DNA of 64,000 nt from Holtermannia corniformis (lineage: Eukaryota; Basidiomycota; Tremellomycetes; Holtermanniales), in assembly GCA_001599935.1 (NCBI GenBank), contig BCIJ01000010.1:343614-407613 (forward strand), written 5' to 3'. The notes below the pieces were generated by a model. That model was not told where the DNA came from and ran no database searches. It was given only the letters and a program-made list of their open reading frames with translations. This document shows positions 1 through 11,088 of this stretch, in pieces. Within the stretch, counting starts at the first letter, position 1, and each line of letters begins with the position of its first letter. The translations under genes and the position numbers were made by a program.

Positions 1-323
1 GGTCAGCGCTCCCCATCTCAAGTGATCAGTCAACTGACCCACCCTCAGAGCAAGACACGCACTTCCCACCCAGCCGCGTCGCAGCCCTCATCCACGCCCT
101 GACGGCACAAGCGACGCCCGCACATCCAGACGGCGACAGCTCATCAGACGAGCCATGCGGTAAAGGAGGGTACGACTGGTCGCTACAGATGTTTGGTGGT
201 GTGCGCCACGGTTTTGCGCTGAGAGGCGATTGGAGGCTGGAGAGGTGCCGCTGGGCCAAGAGTGAGAGCTTGGATGCGTGTTTGAGGTGGTGGGCGAGGT
301 GGTTGGCTGCAGAGGGCAAGTGA
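1..323 (+). CDS. Dienelactone hydrolase family protein, C-terminal part (5' end outside window)
   Basis: Only the last exon and the end of the preceding intron are inside the window. Position 1 would be the last base of an exon; bases 2-48 read as an intron (GTCAGC start, CTGAC branch, CAG end), and the coding frame runs from 49 to a TGA at 321-323. The peptide carries QMFGGVRHGFALRGD followed by WAKSES, which matches the C-terminal His region of dienelactone hydrolase family alpha/beta hydrolases, where this His belongs to the Cys-Asp-His triad. The Cys nucleophile and the Asp would lie upstream and cannot be checked. Family members in fungi are mostly cytosolic hydrolases of uncertain substrate. 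The family call is fairly firm from the His motif; the substrate is unknown. Confidence 0.72.
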   Translation, partial: SALPISSDQSTDPPSEQDTHFPPSRVAALIHALTAQATPAHPDGDSSSDEPCGKGGYDWSLQMFGGVRHGFALRGDWRLERCRWAKSESLDACLRWWARWLAAEGK

Positions 324-611
324 GGCATGCAGACTGTGTCTTGGGAAAGGGGTAGCGGTCGTCCACATTATTCCGACGACATCGGGCAGACAGGCACACC
401 TTCCTGGTGTCAAGCGCGGGGTGGGAAGTCCGACTGGATAGTGAGGTGAATTTCGGGTGACGGATCGGCATCGATGGCCCTTTGACGCGTGAGACGATCA
501 GCAAGGACTCATGCATACAGTCGTGCCTCAGCTCTGTACGTGTAACCATTGCATTGTATGTGCTCTACATCAGCCTTGAGAGCTAGCTGTTCGGCACGCC
601 GCCCTTGGACT

Positions 612-1131
612 TCAGAGAGCAGCAGTCTGGACCGACTGGACATCCTCAAGCTGATCACCCTGGATCCAACTACAGACCTCTCCAGTCTATCAATACTCAT
701 CAATTCCACTCCCGTCCACTTGGGTAATCAACTCACTATCGTCGACTTGACCAAAACGGGCATGTGCTCCATTTGGACGCCCCACGACGCACTCCAGGCC
801 TCAGGCTTGGCGCCTGCCTTGTCCCACGAGAGGTAGCGTGCGGGCGAATCGGATTCTGCGGTCGTTGCCCTTACCTGAGGCTGTTTTTCCAATTCAGACG
901 GGGTGAAGAGCTTGTAGTAGTGTACCGTCGCTGTAGAATCTGATTAGTGGCCAAGAAGGAGAAGAGTGAGGGGAAAGAGGACTGACAGTCTGTGAGAGCT
1001 TCTGAGACGTTGGCGGCGGCAGCGGCTGATTCCTGGATGCGAGCGGTGGTCAGCGCCGTGGACGGGTAACAAATGAGAGTCATGATACACACAGCATCGT
1101 CACGTCCGAAGAATGTAAAAGCGAACGACAT
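612..1131 (-). CDS. Small unrecognised protein, three exons
   Basis: Starts at an ATG at 1131 with the peptide MSFAFTFFGRDDA. The first intron has donor GTCAGT and acceptor AATCAG and leads into a frame reading HYYKLFTPSELEKQ, then YLSWDKAGAKPEAW and MEHMPVLVKSTI. A second intron (GTGAGT...ATAG) leads to a short last exon ending at 612-614. The splices keep one open frame of about 140 residues. I do not recognise the family. There is no clear signal peptide; the N terminus is mildly hydrophobic. It lies about 200 bp downstream of the TXNDC17-like gene on the same strand and converges with the dienelactone hydrolase gene. The C-terminal exon is the least certain part. Confidence 0.5.
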
Positions 1132-1326
1132 GGGTCTGGGTGATCGACTGTTGTGGATGTTGGTGGGGCCGGTAGGGGCTAACTGAGATTGAGGTATAGC
1201 AACAGCGAGCTCCGTTGTACAGTCTAGAAGTCGTATGAGCTCCGACGACGCCTGAATCCTGATGCCTTCTGTTGTGGTATGATAGATTGGCTTTGGACGA
1301 TAGAAAGGATCGGGTCACTGGGTGCA

Positions 1327-1978
1327 TCAAACGGGGTATAGCAGCTCTTTGAGCAGTTTGGAATCGAGGATCGCAGAGTCTTCGAGCCGTGCGGTCTCCT
1401 TGCCCTATGTAGACAGTTAGGTCTAGGCGTATTGGGGTACGGCCACGCACATTTTCGATCCGGAGAATGGTCGGGACAGACTGGACGTTCCAGACTCTGC
1501 GGGCTTCGTTTTTGGGCGTGCGCCATCTACTTGCCGTCAGCCGTCATGCCAGGCTATGACGGATAGGTGCAACGACTCACTCTGCACGCTGGCCGACCCA
1601 AAAGATGATGCCCTCTGATCGTCGACTGAGCTGTGGTCGACACTGATCAATCTCGATCGACTTACTCGGCTTGTCCTCGCCAGTGAAGGCTCTCTCGACA
1701 ACCTGCTTCACGTCTCGGCAGTCCTGAGGTTACTTAGCCCAAGCTTCAGTAGCTTGCCGCCAAACGCACAGGGCACCACATTGTGCCCGTGCTCGGGTCA
1801 ATCGACGAGTAAAAGATGAGAAAAGTGTGTCTTGGCGCCGTGGGCCCGTTGAGCCCGTTGAGGACGTGCGGGTAGCTGCAAAATGTCAACCGGTGAGATC
1901 ATCAGTTCCGTCAAGATCAGCATGACGAACGGAGTCGGAAGCAGGGGCATCGCTGTTGGTCGTCAACACGCACTCCAT
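1327..1978 (-). CDS. Thioredoxin domain protein, TXNDC17/TRP14-like
   Basis: Spliced exons give a small thioredoxin-fold protein with the active-site motif MWCPDCRDV, split by an intron between WCP and DC. Further on are GIIFWVGQRAEWRTP, VQSVPTILRIEN and a C terminus ETARLEDSAILDSKLLKELL. WCPDC plus the late cis-proline segment SVPT is the hallmark of the TXNDC17 (TRP14) family, cytosolic disulfide reductases related to thioredoxin. Five or so short introns are needed, all with GT..AG ends. The stop is at 1327-1329. The 5' end is uncertain: an exon ending at the ATG at 1978 joins in frame, and an in-frame ATG at 2038 is an alternative. It is transcribed divergently from UGD1. Confidence 0.8.
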
Positions 1979-2504
1979 CGAGCTGCTGCTTTGCCGAAAC
2001 ACGTTGCGGTCAGCACAGAGCTCGCGTGATTGCACCATTGTGCGGGCCCCCGACTCGAGCTGCGGACATGGTGCCGATCCGAGAGTATGGAGAGCTGAAG
2101 CCTGTCGCTAGATAGCCGAGAGTGAGCTTGGACCACGTCGTTTGCTCTCGTGTGATCGACAATCCCCTCGCAGGACTAGCTCTCACCCTGCGCTCTGGTC
2201 CCAGTCTTCCCGCCCAGGTTCAGCTCGCTCGCCATCCCGGTCCCGCAGCGGTTGCCCTGTGCACCGCCGGATCCGAGTACTGGCCCGTGGGATCCACGTG
2301 GCGATGCTCAGGGTACGTAGCGGGAGATAATCGAAACAAACACAATCGGCCGATTTCCACATGCGGCGCGAGACAAGCCACCACGGTTGGCGCGCGCCGC
2401 GCCCCACCAGCGAGCTTTCTACAGTTGAAGCTTGCTAGTTGACAGCCCAAAGCTCTCGCACAGCACTCTACCCTCTCACTCACACTCAGACTCTCAACAC
2501 TGCA
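1979..2504. promoter_or_regulatory. Divergent promoter region between the TXNDC17-like gene and UGD1
   Basis: No gene is supported here. The stretch separates two divergent genes. A perfect 12-bp palindrome, AATCGGCCGATT, lies at 2344-2355, about 150 bp upstream of the UGD1 start, and could bind a dimeric regulator. The final 60 bases before the UGD1 ATG are C/T-rich, as in many fungal 5' leaders. Both points are sequence observations; regulatory use is inferred. Confidence 0.35.
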
Positions 2505-4751
2505 ATGGCTCCCGTTCAAGTCAAGAAGATCTGCTGCAGTGAGTCGTCGGGACGGGACCGGTCGATGCCGCGGAGAATACTTTGACGCGTCGCCGGCCTG
2601 CAAACGCTGTCTTGAACGCTGCTGATCCCTGCTCTTCTCCTCTCTAGTTGGTGCCGGCTATGTCGGTGAGTGATATGCTAGCTGTGGCTTTTGCCGCCGC
2701 TGCGTCTAGAGCTGTGCTAGACGCGCGGCGCAAGCTATCTCCAAGGCATGTGCTGACGACGCTTTCCTTTACCTATAGGTGGCCCAACCTGTGCCGTCAT
2801 GTGCGTTACTACTCACGTCGCTCTCTACGCCTACTGACTTGTTCCACCAACAGCGCCGCCAAGTGGTCAGTCGAATCGATAGCAGCCGCCAGCTCGTCAC
2901 AAATCCTAACGCCCCTTGCAGCCCCAACATCATTGTCACCATTGTCGACTTGAACCAGGCCCGTGTCGACGCCTGGAACTCTGATGACCTGCCAATCTAC
3001 GAGCCTGGTCTTGACGAGGTTGTCAAGAGCGCTCGTGGCCGCAACCTCTTCTTCTCGACTGATGTCGACAAGGGCATCGCCGAGGCTGAGTGAGTTGGGT
3101 TCCTCGTTCTGGCTGTCAATGGGCCATTCCCTGTGAAATGCGCGGATCGCGATACTGCATTCAGCATCTTCAGTCAAGAGCGTATGGTGCCTCGTACAGC
3201 TCTCATAGTTTGTACATTGTTGCCAATCGTCTCGCAGCTGTCCTAGCTGTAGTTCTGACGAAGCAACTGTACATCTATCTGAATCGAGGCGCCCGTCACC
3301 TTGCCTCGTCGCTCGCGTAATGTCTGCAGTATTCAAACCACATGCTAACCATGTCCCAGCCTCATCTTCGTCTCGGTCAACACTCCCACCAAGAAGTCGG
3401 GTCTCGGTGCCGGTTTCGCCGCCGACTTGAACTACGTAGAGCTCGCCACCCGCCGCATTGCCGAGGTCTCGACCTCGTCCAAGATTGTTGTTGAAAAGTC
3501 GACCGTGCCCTGCCGTACCGCCGAGTCGATGCGCACCATCCTCGAGGCCAACTCCAAGCCTGGCTGCCACTTTGACATCCTCTCCAACCCTGGTCAGTCG
3601 AGTTTTCTGTCGTTGAAAGCGATGTCTGACGCTGCGCAGAGTTCCTTGCCGAGGGCACTGCCATCAGCGACTTGTTCGCCCCCGACCGTGTCCTCATTGG
3701 TTCGCTTCAGACCGACGAGGGTATCTCGGCTTGCGAGTCGCTCGCCGCCGTCTATGCCAACTGGGTTCCCAAGGACCGCATCCTCACCGTCGGCCTCTGG
3801 TCGTCCGAGCTCTCCAAGCTCGCTGCCAACGCCATGCTCGCCCAGCGCATCTCCTCCATCAACGCCCTCTCGGCCATCTGCGAGGCCACCGGTGCCAACA
3901 TTGACGAGGTCGCTTACGCCGTCGGCAAGGACTCGCGTGTTGGCCCCAAGTTCCTCAAGGCTTCGGTCGGGTTCGGTGGCTCGTGCTTCCAAAAGGACAT
4001 CCTCAACCTCGTCTACCTTTCCGAGTCGCTCCACCTGCCCCAGGTCGCCAAGTACTGGCACGCTGTCGTTGAGATGAACGAGTACCAGAAGGACCGCTTC
4101 GCCCGCAAGGTCGTCGACACCCTCTTCAACACCATTACTGGCAAGAAGATTGCCGTTCTGGGCTTTGCGTGAGTGCCATAGCCAACGCACCTTGGGAGCA
4201 TGCTGACGAGTCGATAGCTTCAAGAAAGACACTGGAGACAGTGTGTTCTACGCTGTGCTACAGGTCATCCCTTGCTGACGCTTGCAGCCCGCGAGTCTGC
4301 TTCGATCTCGCTCATCAACCACTTCCTGTCGGAGCGCGCCCGTGTCTCGGTCTACGACCCCGAGGTCAAGAAGGCCCAGATTTTGCTCGACTTGACCGAC
4401 TACGGAGCCAAGCCGGTTGATCAGAGTAGGTTTTGGCATGCCATGACAGCACCCACGCTAACGCGCCACAGTCGAGAGCCAGATCACCTTTGCCGAGTCG
4501 GCTCTCGAGGCCGCCAAGGGTGCCGAGGCTGTAGTGATTGCTACCGAGTGGGATGAGTTTAAGACGCTTGACTGGGAGGCCGTCTACAAGAACATGTCGC
4601 GTCCCGCCTTTGTCTTCGAGTCTGTACCACCCACACTTGGCCACCGCAACTAGACTGACGACCCCACAGCGGCCGCCTCATCCTCGACCGCAAGGCGCTC
4701 CAGAAGATCGGCTTCAAGGTCGTGACCATCGGCACGGGCGAGCGCATCTAA
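2505..4751 (+). CDS. UGD1: UDP-glucose 6-dehydrogenase
   Basis: Oxidises UDP-glucose to UDP-glucuronate with two NAD+, the precursor of glucuronate and, via decarboxylation, xylose in basidiomycete wall and capsule polysaccharides; cytosolic. I resolve 11 exons totalling 1,407 coding bases (468 residues), the usual family length: 2505-2538, 2648-2665, 2779-2800, 2854-2865, 2922-3089, 3360-3592, 3640-4168, 4218-4240, 4288-4425, 4472-4619 and 4670-4751. The N terminus carries the Rossmann motif IGAGYVGGPTCAVI, then [15 protein letters not shown] and [12 protein letters not shown]. The central catalytic segment is [17 protein letters not shown], which contains the active-site Cys. The end reads [12 protein letters not shown] and TIGTGERI. 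The NAD-binding loop is encoded by microexons of 18, 22 and 12 nt, which is odd and discussed in findings. The call is secure. Confidence 0.96.
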
Positions 4752-4919
4752 GCGCAATGTCCGCTCTCTGTCTTTGTCTCTAGCGGTGCCTCATCCCCAC
4801 CTCTCATGTTCATGTGCTATGCTTTTAGAGGTCGGCTGGCCGGTGGGTTCTCTTTGGGTTTGATTATAGGAATCTTTAGATCATGCATTGCATGGCTTGT
4901 GTGCTTTGTGAACGCGCGC

Positions 4920-4936
4920 TGACGTCAAGTCACGTG
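4920..4936. promoter_or_regulatory. CRE-like palindrome followed by E-box upstream of the Mpv17-family gene
   Basis: TGACGTCA lies at 4920-4927 and CACGTG at 4931-4936, three bases apart and about 55 bp before the chosen start of the Mpv17-family gene. These are the classical targets of bZIP and bHLH factors in fungi. That these factors bind here is inferred. Confidence 0.35.
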
Positions 4937-4990
4937 GTGAAACCAGATGCTATCGCCGTCGAGCTGCAGTCGTGGCTACAGACTGTCAGT

Positions 4991-6039
4991 ATGCCACCTC
5001 CCGCCGCGCTCGTGAGCCTGGCAAAGTTTTACAATTCAAACTTTGATCGAAGGCCCATCAAGACGCTGATCATCACCAACGGCGTGCTCAACTCGATCGC
5101 CGACTGCATTGTCAGTTGTGATGTGTGTGACCAGTGAACAGACGGCTGACGGGATGGGATGCAGGCGCAAACATCGCAGATCCTCGTATGTGCCAGGCGA
5201 TCGGGATCGAGGGGTGGGGCTCATGTGTGACATAGCTTGCGAACCCATCAACACCTCACCCACATACGCCCGAGTTTGAGCCACCAGCACCAAGCTATGA
5301 TTTCCTACGGACGGTCCGATTCGCTGCGTTTGGCATGTTCATGGGCCCGGTGATCGGTAGGCTATTGCAAGCGTCCAAGGGAGATTCGCTCACGCGGATG
5401 TCCTCAGGTCAATGGATGAAGATTTTGGAACGCGCCTTGCCGATGCGCGCGGGTGCAAAGGGACCCAGGGGTGGTCTACAGATTGCAAAGCGTGTGTTGG
5501 CAGACCAGGCGATCATGTATGTGCGGTGGTAGTCTCTGCAGGTTGGGCTGACAAGAGAACGATAGGGCGCCAATCGGGGTTCGTCGCGCTTGCTATTGAT
5601 CTGCCATGAAGGCGAAGAAGCTAACGTGACTCTCTGCATAGCTGGTCCTGTTTGTGTCGTCGATGGGCATCATGGAGGGTCGTAACGCGGGTGAGATCAA
5701 GGAAAAGTTCTCGGATGTGAGTGATCCGACGCGATGTATAGAGTATGGCACCCGCTGACGAGTTGTAGATGTACATGCGCAAGTAGACCTGATCAAGCCA
5801 GCGACCCAACCGCTGACGCCACTTTACAGCTGCCATCATTGCCAACTGGAAGGTCTGGCCGCTCGCACAGGCGGTCAACTTTACCTTGATGCCTATCCAG
5901 TGAGCCACCGACTACCACCACACTCTTGCTGCAAGCTGACCGATCCAGATACCGAGTGCCGTTCCAATCGACATGCGGGATTGCGTGGACGACCTACTTG
6001 AGCTTGCTTGCGGCACGGCCAGTTTGGAGCGTTCCTTGA
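4991..6039 (+). CDS. Mpv17/PMP22 family membrane protein
   Basis: Family members (yeast Sym1, mammalian Mpv17, PXMP2) are four-helix proteins of the mitochondrial inner membrane or peroxisome that form channels or help mitochondrial DNA and metabolite balance. I resolve nine exons (4991-5110, 5165-5185, 5236-5356, 5408-5516, 5566-5578, 5642-5716, 5769-5778, 5830-5899, 5949-6039), 630 coding bases or 209 residues, a normal length. Motifs in order are FDRRPIKTLIITNGVLN, FGMFMGPVIGQWMKILE, ADQAIMAPIG, IIANWKVWPLAQAVNFTLMP and YRVPFQSTCGIAWTTYLSLL. The start gives the family's short N terminus; an upstream ATG at 4883 is in frame but less likely. Two exons are 13 and 10 nt, and the 10-nt exon is followed by a GC-AG intron. 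The last exon could instead splice onward near 6022. Mitochondrial versus peroxisomal location cannot be told. Confidence 0.88.
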
Positions 6040-6434
6040 CAGTGCACAGACTGACACGCGCCCACAGCGACGTCAAGCATCTCGACGGGACCGACTGAGG
6101 ACACACCATGTAGGAAACAGCTAGTGTACACCGCTGCTAGCGGTTGTGTATATACACGGGCCGATGGATCGACTAGACTCTGCGATGGCGCCGGACAAAG
6201 GGACGCGGGTATCCTCGTGCTTGACCGCATGCTGTGCCAACGTGCTCGCTGTGCGATGTCACGGAACGCCGGGCAGCTGCTCTAGGTGCTGGCAGCATCG
6301 CCTTCGTCCATAGCAAAGACTCTTACCATCGCCACGTTGAGCTCTGTTTGCCACCCGCGTAGGTGACGTGACCTCGCTCGCCTCGACGACCACTACTTTG
6401 TCGACTTCCATGTCGAGGTGACGGCTTGAGCAAG
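6040..6434. other. Intergenic region without a supported gene
   Basis: Spacer between the Mpv17-family gene and the large hydrolase-like gene on the same strand. A run of stops in all frames and no splice-linked coding frame were seen. It presumably holds the 3' UTR of the first gene and the promoter of the second. Confidence 0.5.
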
Positions 6435-9400
6435 ATGCCAACTGTCAAGCCAGGTCTCTCGAGAGATTCTCTCTCCCCTCCGTCTCCGTCCCATTCCACC
6501 AAATCATTACCATCTGCCCGCAGGCGCACATCCAATCCTCGCCCCTCATCACGACTCAGCCAGCTATTCGCACATACTCCAGCTGCACCGCTCCCTCCCA
6601 CCGTCTCAGACTCTCATACGACCTCTGTTGCGTCGACGCCGATATCTCATAGCGGTAGCTTTGGTTCGAGTGCGAGTGAGGAAGCTCTAGCACGTCAGCT
6701 TGACCGTGATGCAGGCGGCGATAGGATGGGTTTGCGCAGTCGACGGTCGAGCAGTGCGACTGTTCGGACCATGAGGACGGTGGGAAGGCAAGGGTCTGAA
6801 GGCGTCGTGACGGAGGAACCGGAGGGTGGGGTCACGACGACACAGCCTGACGCTGGACCTTCGAGACGGACACCATCATTGCTGGACGAAACACCATCAC
6901 TGTCGACGGATGACTCGACCGTACTTCAAAGCAAGGGCAAGGGTCGAGCGTCCAGCTCGCCGCCTAGAATCAACCCGAAAAAGTCAATGACATGGCAAAG
7001 GTGGAATCACACCCCGTCGTTTCCGAAATCAGGCGTCACGGACCCAACTGTGTTTGATGCGCTGCCACCGCTGGTCGATGAGCCACTGCCTCTGCCTGTG
7101 AAAGCAGACAGTCAAGAGGTGCAAGAGCAGACCAGTCTCGATCGCAGTCTTGTTCGAACTACAGTCGTCACGGATGAAGACTCGACGCCAACGGACAAGG
7201 CTGCTAAAGGGGAGGCAACGGCGCAACCAGCTGTCCCACTGCCAAAGGCGACATCTTGGTGGTTGAGGGGCAAGGGTAGGAGTGCGCAGTCACCTGCACT
7301 TCCCATCGAGCCCGTCATTGTCGAAATTGAAGGGCTCAATGCTACAACGCCTCAAGTGACTGCACCAGAGCCGGTAGCAGCAAGTCCGGCCCAAAACACG
7401 AAGGAGTCTTTGAACACACCCTCTCCTGATTCGCAAGCTCTTTCTCTCACTCCCAAGCCGAATCGTTCAGCGTCGCCGAGCAATGGCAAGGCCCCTACGC
7501 CCGCGTTGCTTGATGAGCTACCGACTCTGGCGCCCAGACCTTCAGAAACACCCGAACCGACGCAAGCAGTACCCACATCTCTCGCCGTAGCAGGTGACGC
7601 GATGCGGTCAGTATCCGGATCTCGCTGGTACACCTACATTGGTCTTGGAGGTGGCCAAACCACCGGCTCCGCGCCGACGCAGGCTGCAGACGCTGCACCA
7701 TCAGCGATTGAGACCACTGCAGATGACGTGCAGGTAGGCATCGCGGTAACCGAGCCTTCTCCGATAGTAGATACGCACGACACCTCAAGCCAGTCACTCA
7801 ACGTCACAGAGTCGACAGTCACGCCAGCTTCGTCGATCGGCTCGCCTGATGCATCGTCAAATCGCTGGGGCGGCTATCTGTACTCGCTCGTGATCCCGCA
7901 AGTGGGTGAGACCCCCTCCAAAGCCGGCTCGGACAGAGCTCGACGTCCTTCGACTGTCCGATCGGTCAAGGTGGACGCTGCCGTCGAGCAGCCGCAGTTG
8001 CCAGAAACGACTCCGGACATCAATCCCGTTGTCACAGTGGACCCTTCATCCCCGGCTCCGGTTGATCCAGCGTCCCCAACATCCGGCAAGCCGAATGAGA
8101 ACATGGGGAATAACCCCAGTTCAGTCGCTCCGCCAATAATCACAGGCTCATCAACCTCATGGCTCTCTTTCCTCACATCACGCGCCGCCCAAAAGACCAT
8201 TACTCAGGCAGGCAGTGTCGCCAGCTCGAATATCACTGAGGAGATCATGGACATGTCGAACGATGCCGATTTTCCATCCGCAATACCCGCAGTGCCGTCG
8301 CCCGCCGTCTCAAGCAAAGCAGATTTGCGCAAGAAGCGCTCGTCCATCACATCTCGCGCTTCGTCGGTAGGCACGCCAGTTGCAGCGTCGACCGCACGAA
8401 CGTCCCTGGAGGTGCAGGGTGCGTCATCGACCTCTCCGAGTTCAGGACTGCCTCCGTCACCAGCGCCGCCTACAGTGCAGCCGAATCTCGTCTTGCCGAC
8501 GTTCGATACGATTTTTGCGCGCCCGCCGCGGTCTCTACCGCCACGAGACGCAGAAACCCCGGCAGATGGCGCTTCCCCAGGACTGACTGCTAGTGCCACG
8601 GGTATGGCCTGGAAGGCATGGGGGGCGGCATCTCAATATGTATACGGAGGTCCGACGCCTGCGGTGCCAGTAGAGCCCGTTCAGGAGGAGACCAGGGGGC
8701 AGAAGGAGGGCCGGGATGTCGGTGGAGACCTGCCGCGGCTGCTCAGGGAGACCGATGGGCGTGAGAGCTGGAGAGGGGTAAAGAGGGTGGTCGTATTTGG
8801 CGTTCATGGATGGTATGTGGTCATGGTGTGGCGGTGATCTAGCGTACATATTGACAATCACGCGCAGGTTCCCCGCCAAAATGCTCAATTCGTGAGTGTT
8901 TAGCCGTGAATGATCGCCCGAGTCTGACCATTCCATCAGCTTGATCGGTGAACCGACGGGAACCAGCACCAAGTTTGCCAACATGATGGGTCAAGCAGTC
9001 CGCAAGTACCTTGAAGATCGTGGTGTGACAGACATACGCTTGACGATCATCCCACTGGAAGGGGAGGGCACTATCGACTACCGTGTCGACAAGTAGGTGC
9101 TCACTCTTCCACACATAGATTGTATTAATAACGCCAGGCTGTACAAGGCGTACCTATCAAGTCCAAGCTACATCAATGACACACGTCGCGCCGACGCCAT
9201 CTTCTTCGCCGCGCATTCTCAGGGCTGTATCGTCACCACTCATCTGATTTCTCGCTTGATCGCCCAAGGACATATCCGCACCGCTAGCAACGCCGATGCC
9301 GTCGCACGTTGTGATTGGGCTTTTGGACCGGTGGGCATCATGCCGCCTGATCCCCGCAAGGTCGCCAAGGGACTGCTGTCACCCGTTCAAGAGGAAGGTG

Positions 9401-10588
9401 ATGGCAGACAACGTGTGGCCATGCTCGCTATGTGTGGTGTAAGCACATGTTCCAACTGATGCACGTTACTCACGGGCCATAGGTACACTTGGGTCCCTTC
9501 TACTCGCTCAACTCGTCAAACGTCATTCAGCCCTACTTGCAGTGGTTTGAGAACAACGCGGCGAGGTAACGTGTCGTGCTCCGTGGGCTACTGTCATGCT
9601 GACTCGGCTCGTAGAGAGCTTTTCGAGTTTCAAGATACACTGTCTCCAGTCAGCCAGGCTTATCACAAGGCACTTGCCATGATCCTTGACAACGAGGTCA
9701 AGGTTTTGCTCTTATCATCGCTGAATGACCAGGTGGTGCGCTCGCAACGGTTTTGCGCCGCAAAGACTGACCCTTGCAGGTCCCAATATACTCTTCGTCA
9801 TTCTCAACTGCGACCCATCCCCTACTTCTCCGCGCTCTTTACGTCGATGGAGCATCGCACTCTGCATCCGACTTTATGACTCGGTTGATCGTCTTCGCTA
9901 TGATGCTGCGGAACGCCGGTATCGATGACGAAGGCTTGGTGGGGCATTTGAGTGAGGCGACGGCTGGCGGATTGACAGGTGATTCCACTTTGCGCGCGGC
10001 TCGGAATCGCGAGGCTGACAGCATGCAGGCATTGGACATTCGACGCCGTACGAGTCGCCGGCGTGTTACTCTCTAGCTGTCGACTACCTCTTCAACACTG
10101 GATCCGCCAAATTGCCACTTCCACCACTCGAGGTCGAGTCTTTCACAGCTCGGGATGCAAAGAATGATTTCGAACTGCCCTGGATCCTCCGAGCTTTGGT
10201 AGACGCACCGGCGATCAAGGACCTCTTCCCAGAGGAGCTCCAGCAACTCAAAGAGGGCATCCTACCGTGGCGTCCGAACACAAAGGCTTTGCGAGACATC
10301 AAGAAACGGGCAAGTCTTCACTCTTCACTGGCATGCAAACACTGATTGCTATGATAGCTCGAGCCGATGGCGGGTCGACAGTCAAGGCTTCGTCCGCTAC
10401 ATGCATCGCCATCTTCAGCCTCCCTCGCTTCGAACGGCACCAAAGAAGGCTTGGGCACCAGTCCCTCTGGCAACAAGGCGCTGACCGCAGGTGAGCGTTC
10501 TCCGCACAAAAGTCGCCTTTAGGGTATCTTGCTCCCTCCGGTCTGAGTGACACATTAACGCACATCAGGACTTCGGCGTGATTGGTGA
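6435..10588 (+). CDS. Large protein with C-terminal alpha/beta serine-hydrolase-like domain (YML020W-like)
   Basis: The first exon encodes about 790 residues of Ser/Thr/Pro-rich, probably disordered sequence, with repeated tryptophan-containing patches (TSWWLRGKG, SRWYTYIGLGGG, NRWGGYLYSLVIP, STSWLSFL). It ends at the start of a folded domain: VVVFGVHGWFPAKMLNSLIG, then EPTGTSTKFA, then FFAAHSQGCIVTTHLI, a GxSxG-like nucleophile elbow (HSQG). Later segments are MCGVHLGPFYSLNSS, VKVLLLSSLNDQVVP and ALYVDGASHSASDF, which could supply Asp and His of a triad. The architecture resembles the fungal family of yeast YML020W, whose function is not known to me. ATG at 6435 is the first in frame; the last exon ends with TGA at 10586-10588. 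A lipase or esterase role is inferred from the elbow only. Confidence 0.78.
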
Positions 10589-10752
10589 TCCCCTTTTTCA
10601 CATTTTGCATGGTCCGTTGTAACCTCGTTTTTCACATTGCATTGTACAAAGAAAGCATGTAGACTTTGGTCTTGAACGCGTGGAAGCGAAACCGCTTGTT
10701 CGCCATCGATTGAACATTCACATGCACTCAAGAAACAGCTTATAGAATGGCA

Positions 10753-11088
10753 CTAATAGGCGCGAGTCTGAGCATTGCGCAACTCAGTGTTACCATTCAC
10801 CGTGGTCGCCATTTCAATCTGAGCTTTCGTGTCGAGGAGCGCGAATTGCCGGTCCCACTCTGGTCCCAATATGGTCGTGATCGCACGATCGGTGTCCTCC
10901 TGCGATGGACTTCTGGACATGTCCCAGTTGACATCGGCGTTCTGCGCTTGTAGTTGCCCCTTGGGGTTCATGGAGATGGTTGTCGCTTGCATATAGCCCT
11001 TGCCTGTTGGGATTTCGAACTCCATGCGGCCGTTGGCTGCCAGATTATGGAAACTGTAGTGGTCTGCGGCCGGGGGAGTACTAGTCAT
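10753..11088 (-). CDS. Small protein of an unknown three-copy family, copy 1
   Basis: A single-exon 111-residue ORF starting MTSTPPAADHYSFHNLAANG. It carries NGRMEFEIPTGKGYM near residue 20-35 and WDRQFALLDTKAQ followed by IEMATTVNG near the C terminus. The same pattern recurs in two ORFs at the right end of this window: NGELKFSTSYARGYI with WKRQFEALSTEEQ (63124-63489) and GKMQVK, TSYAKGS with YTRQYNALSPTDQ (61936-62281). The shared order, spacing and length show a paralogous family. I do not recognise it. The proteins have no signal peptide or membrane segment, are acidic or neutral and look soluble. It converges with the hydrolase-like gene upstream. Confidence 0.7.
   Translation of the reverse strand: MTSTPPAADHYSFHNLAANGRMEFEIPTGKGYMQATTISMNPKGQLQAQNADVNWDMSRSPSQEDTDRAITTILGPEWDRQFALLDTKAQIEMATTVNGNTELRNAQTRAY

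Noticed and set aside
88..549. Minus-strand 153-residue ORF over the dienelactone hydrolase exon
   Set aside because: It is the shadow of the plus-strand hydrolase frame, which has a clear family motif; the minus frame has none.
2122..2442. Plus-strand ORF of 106 residues before UGD1
   Set aside because: It lies in the divergent promoter region, has no motif, and is one of several overlapping frames in G/C-rich DNA.
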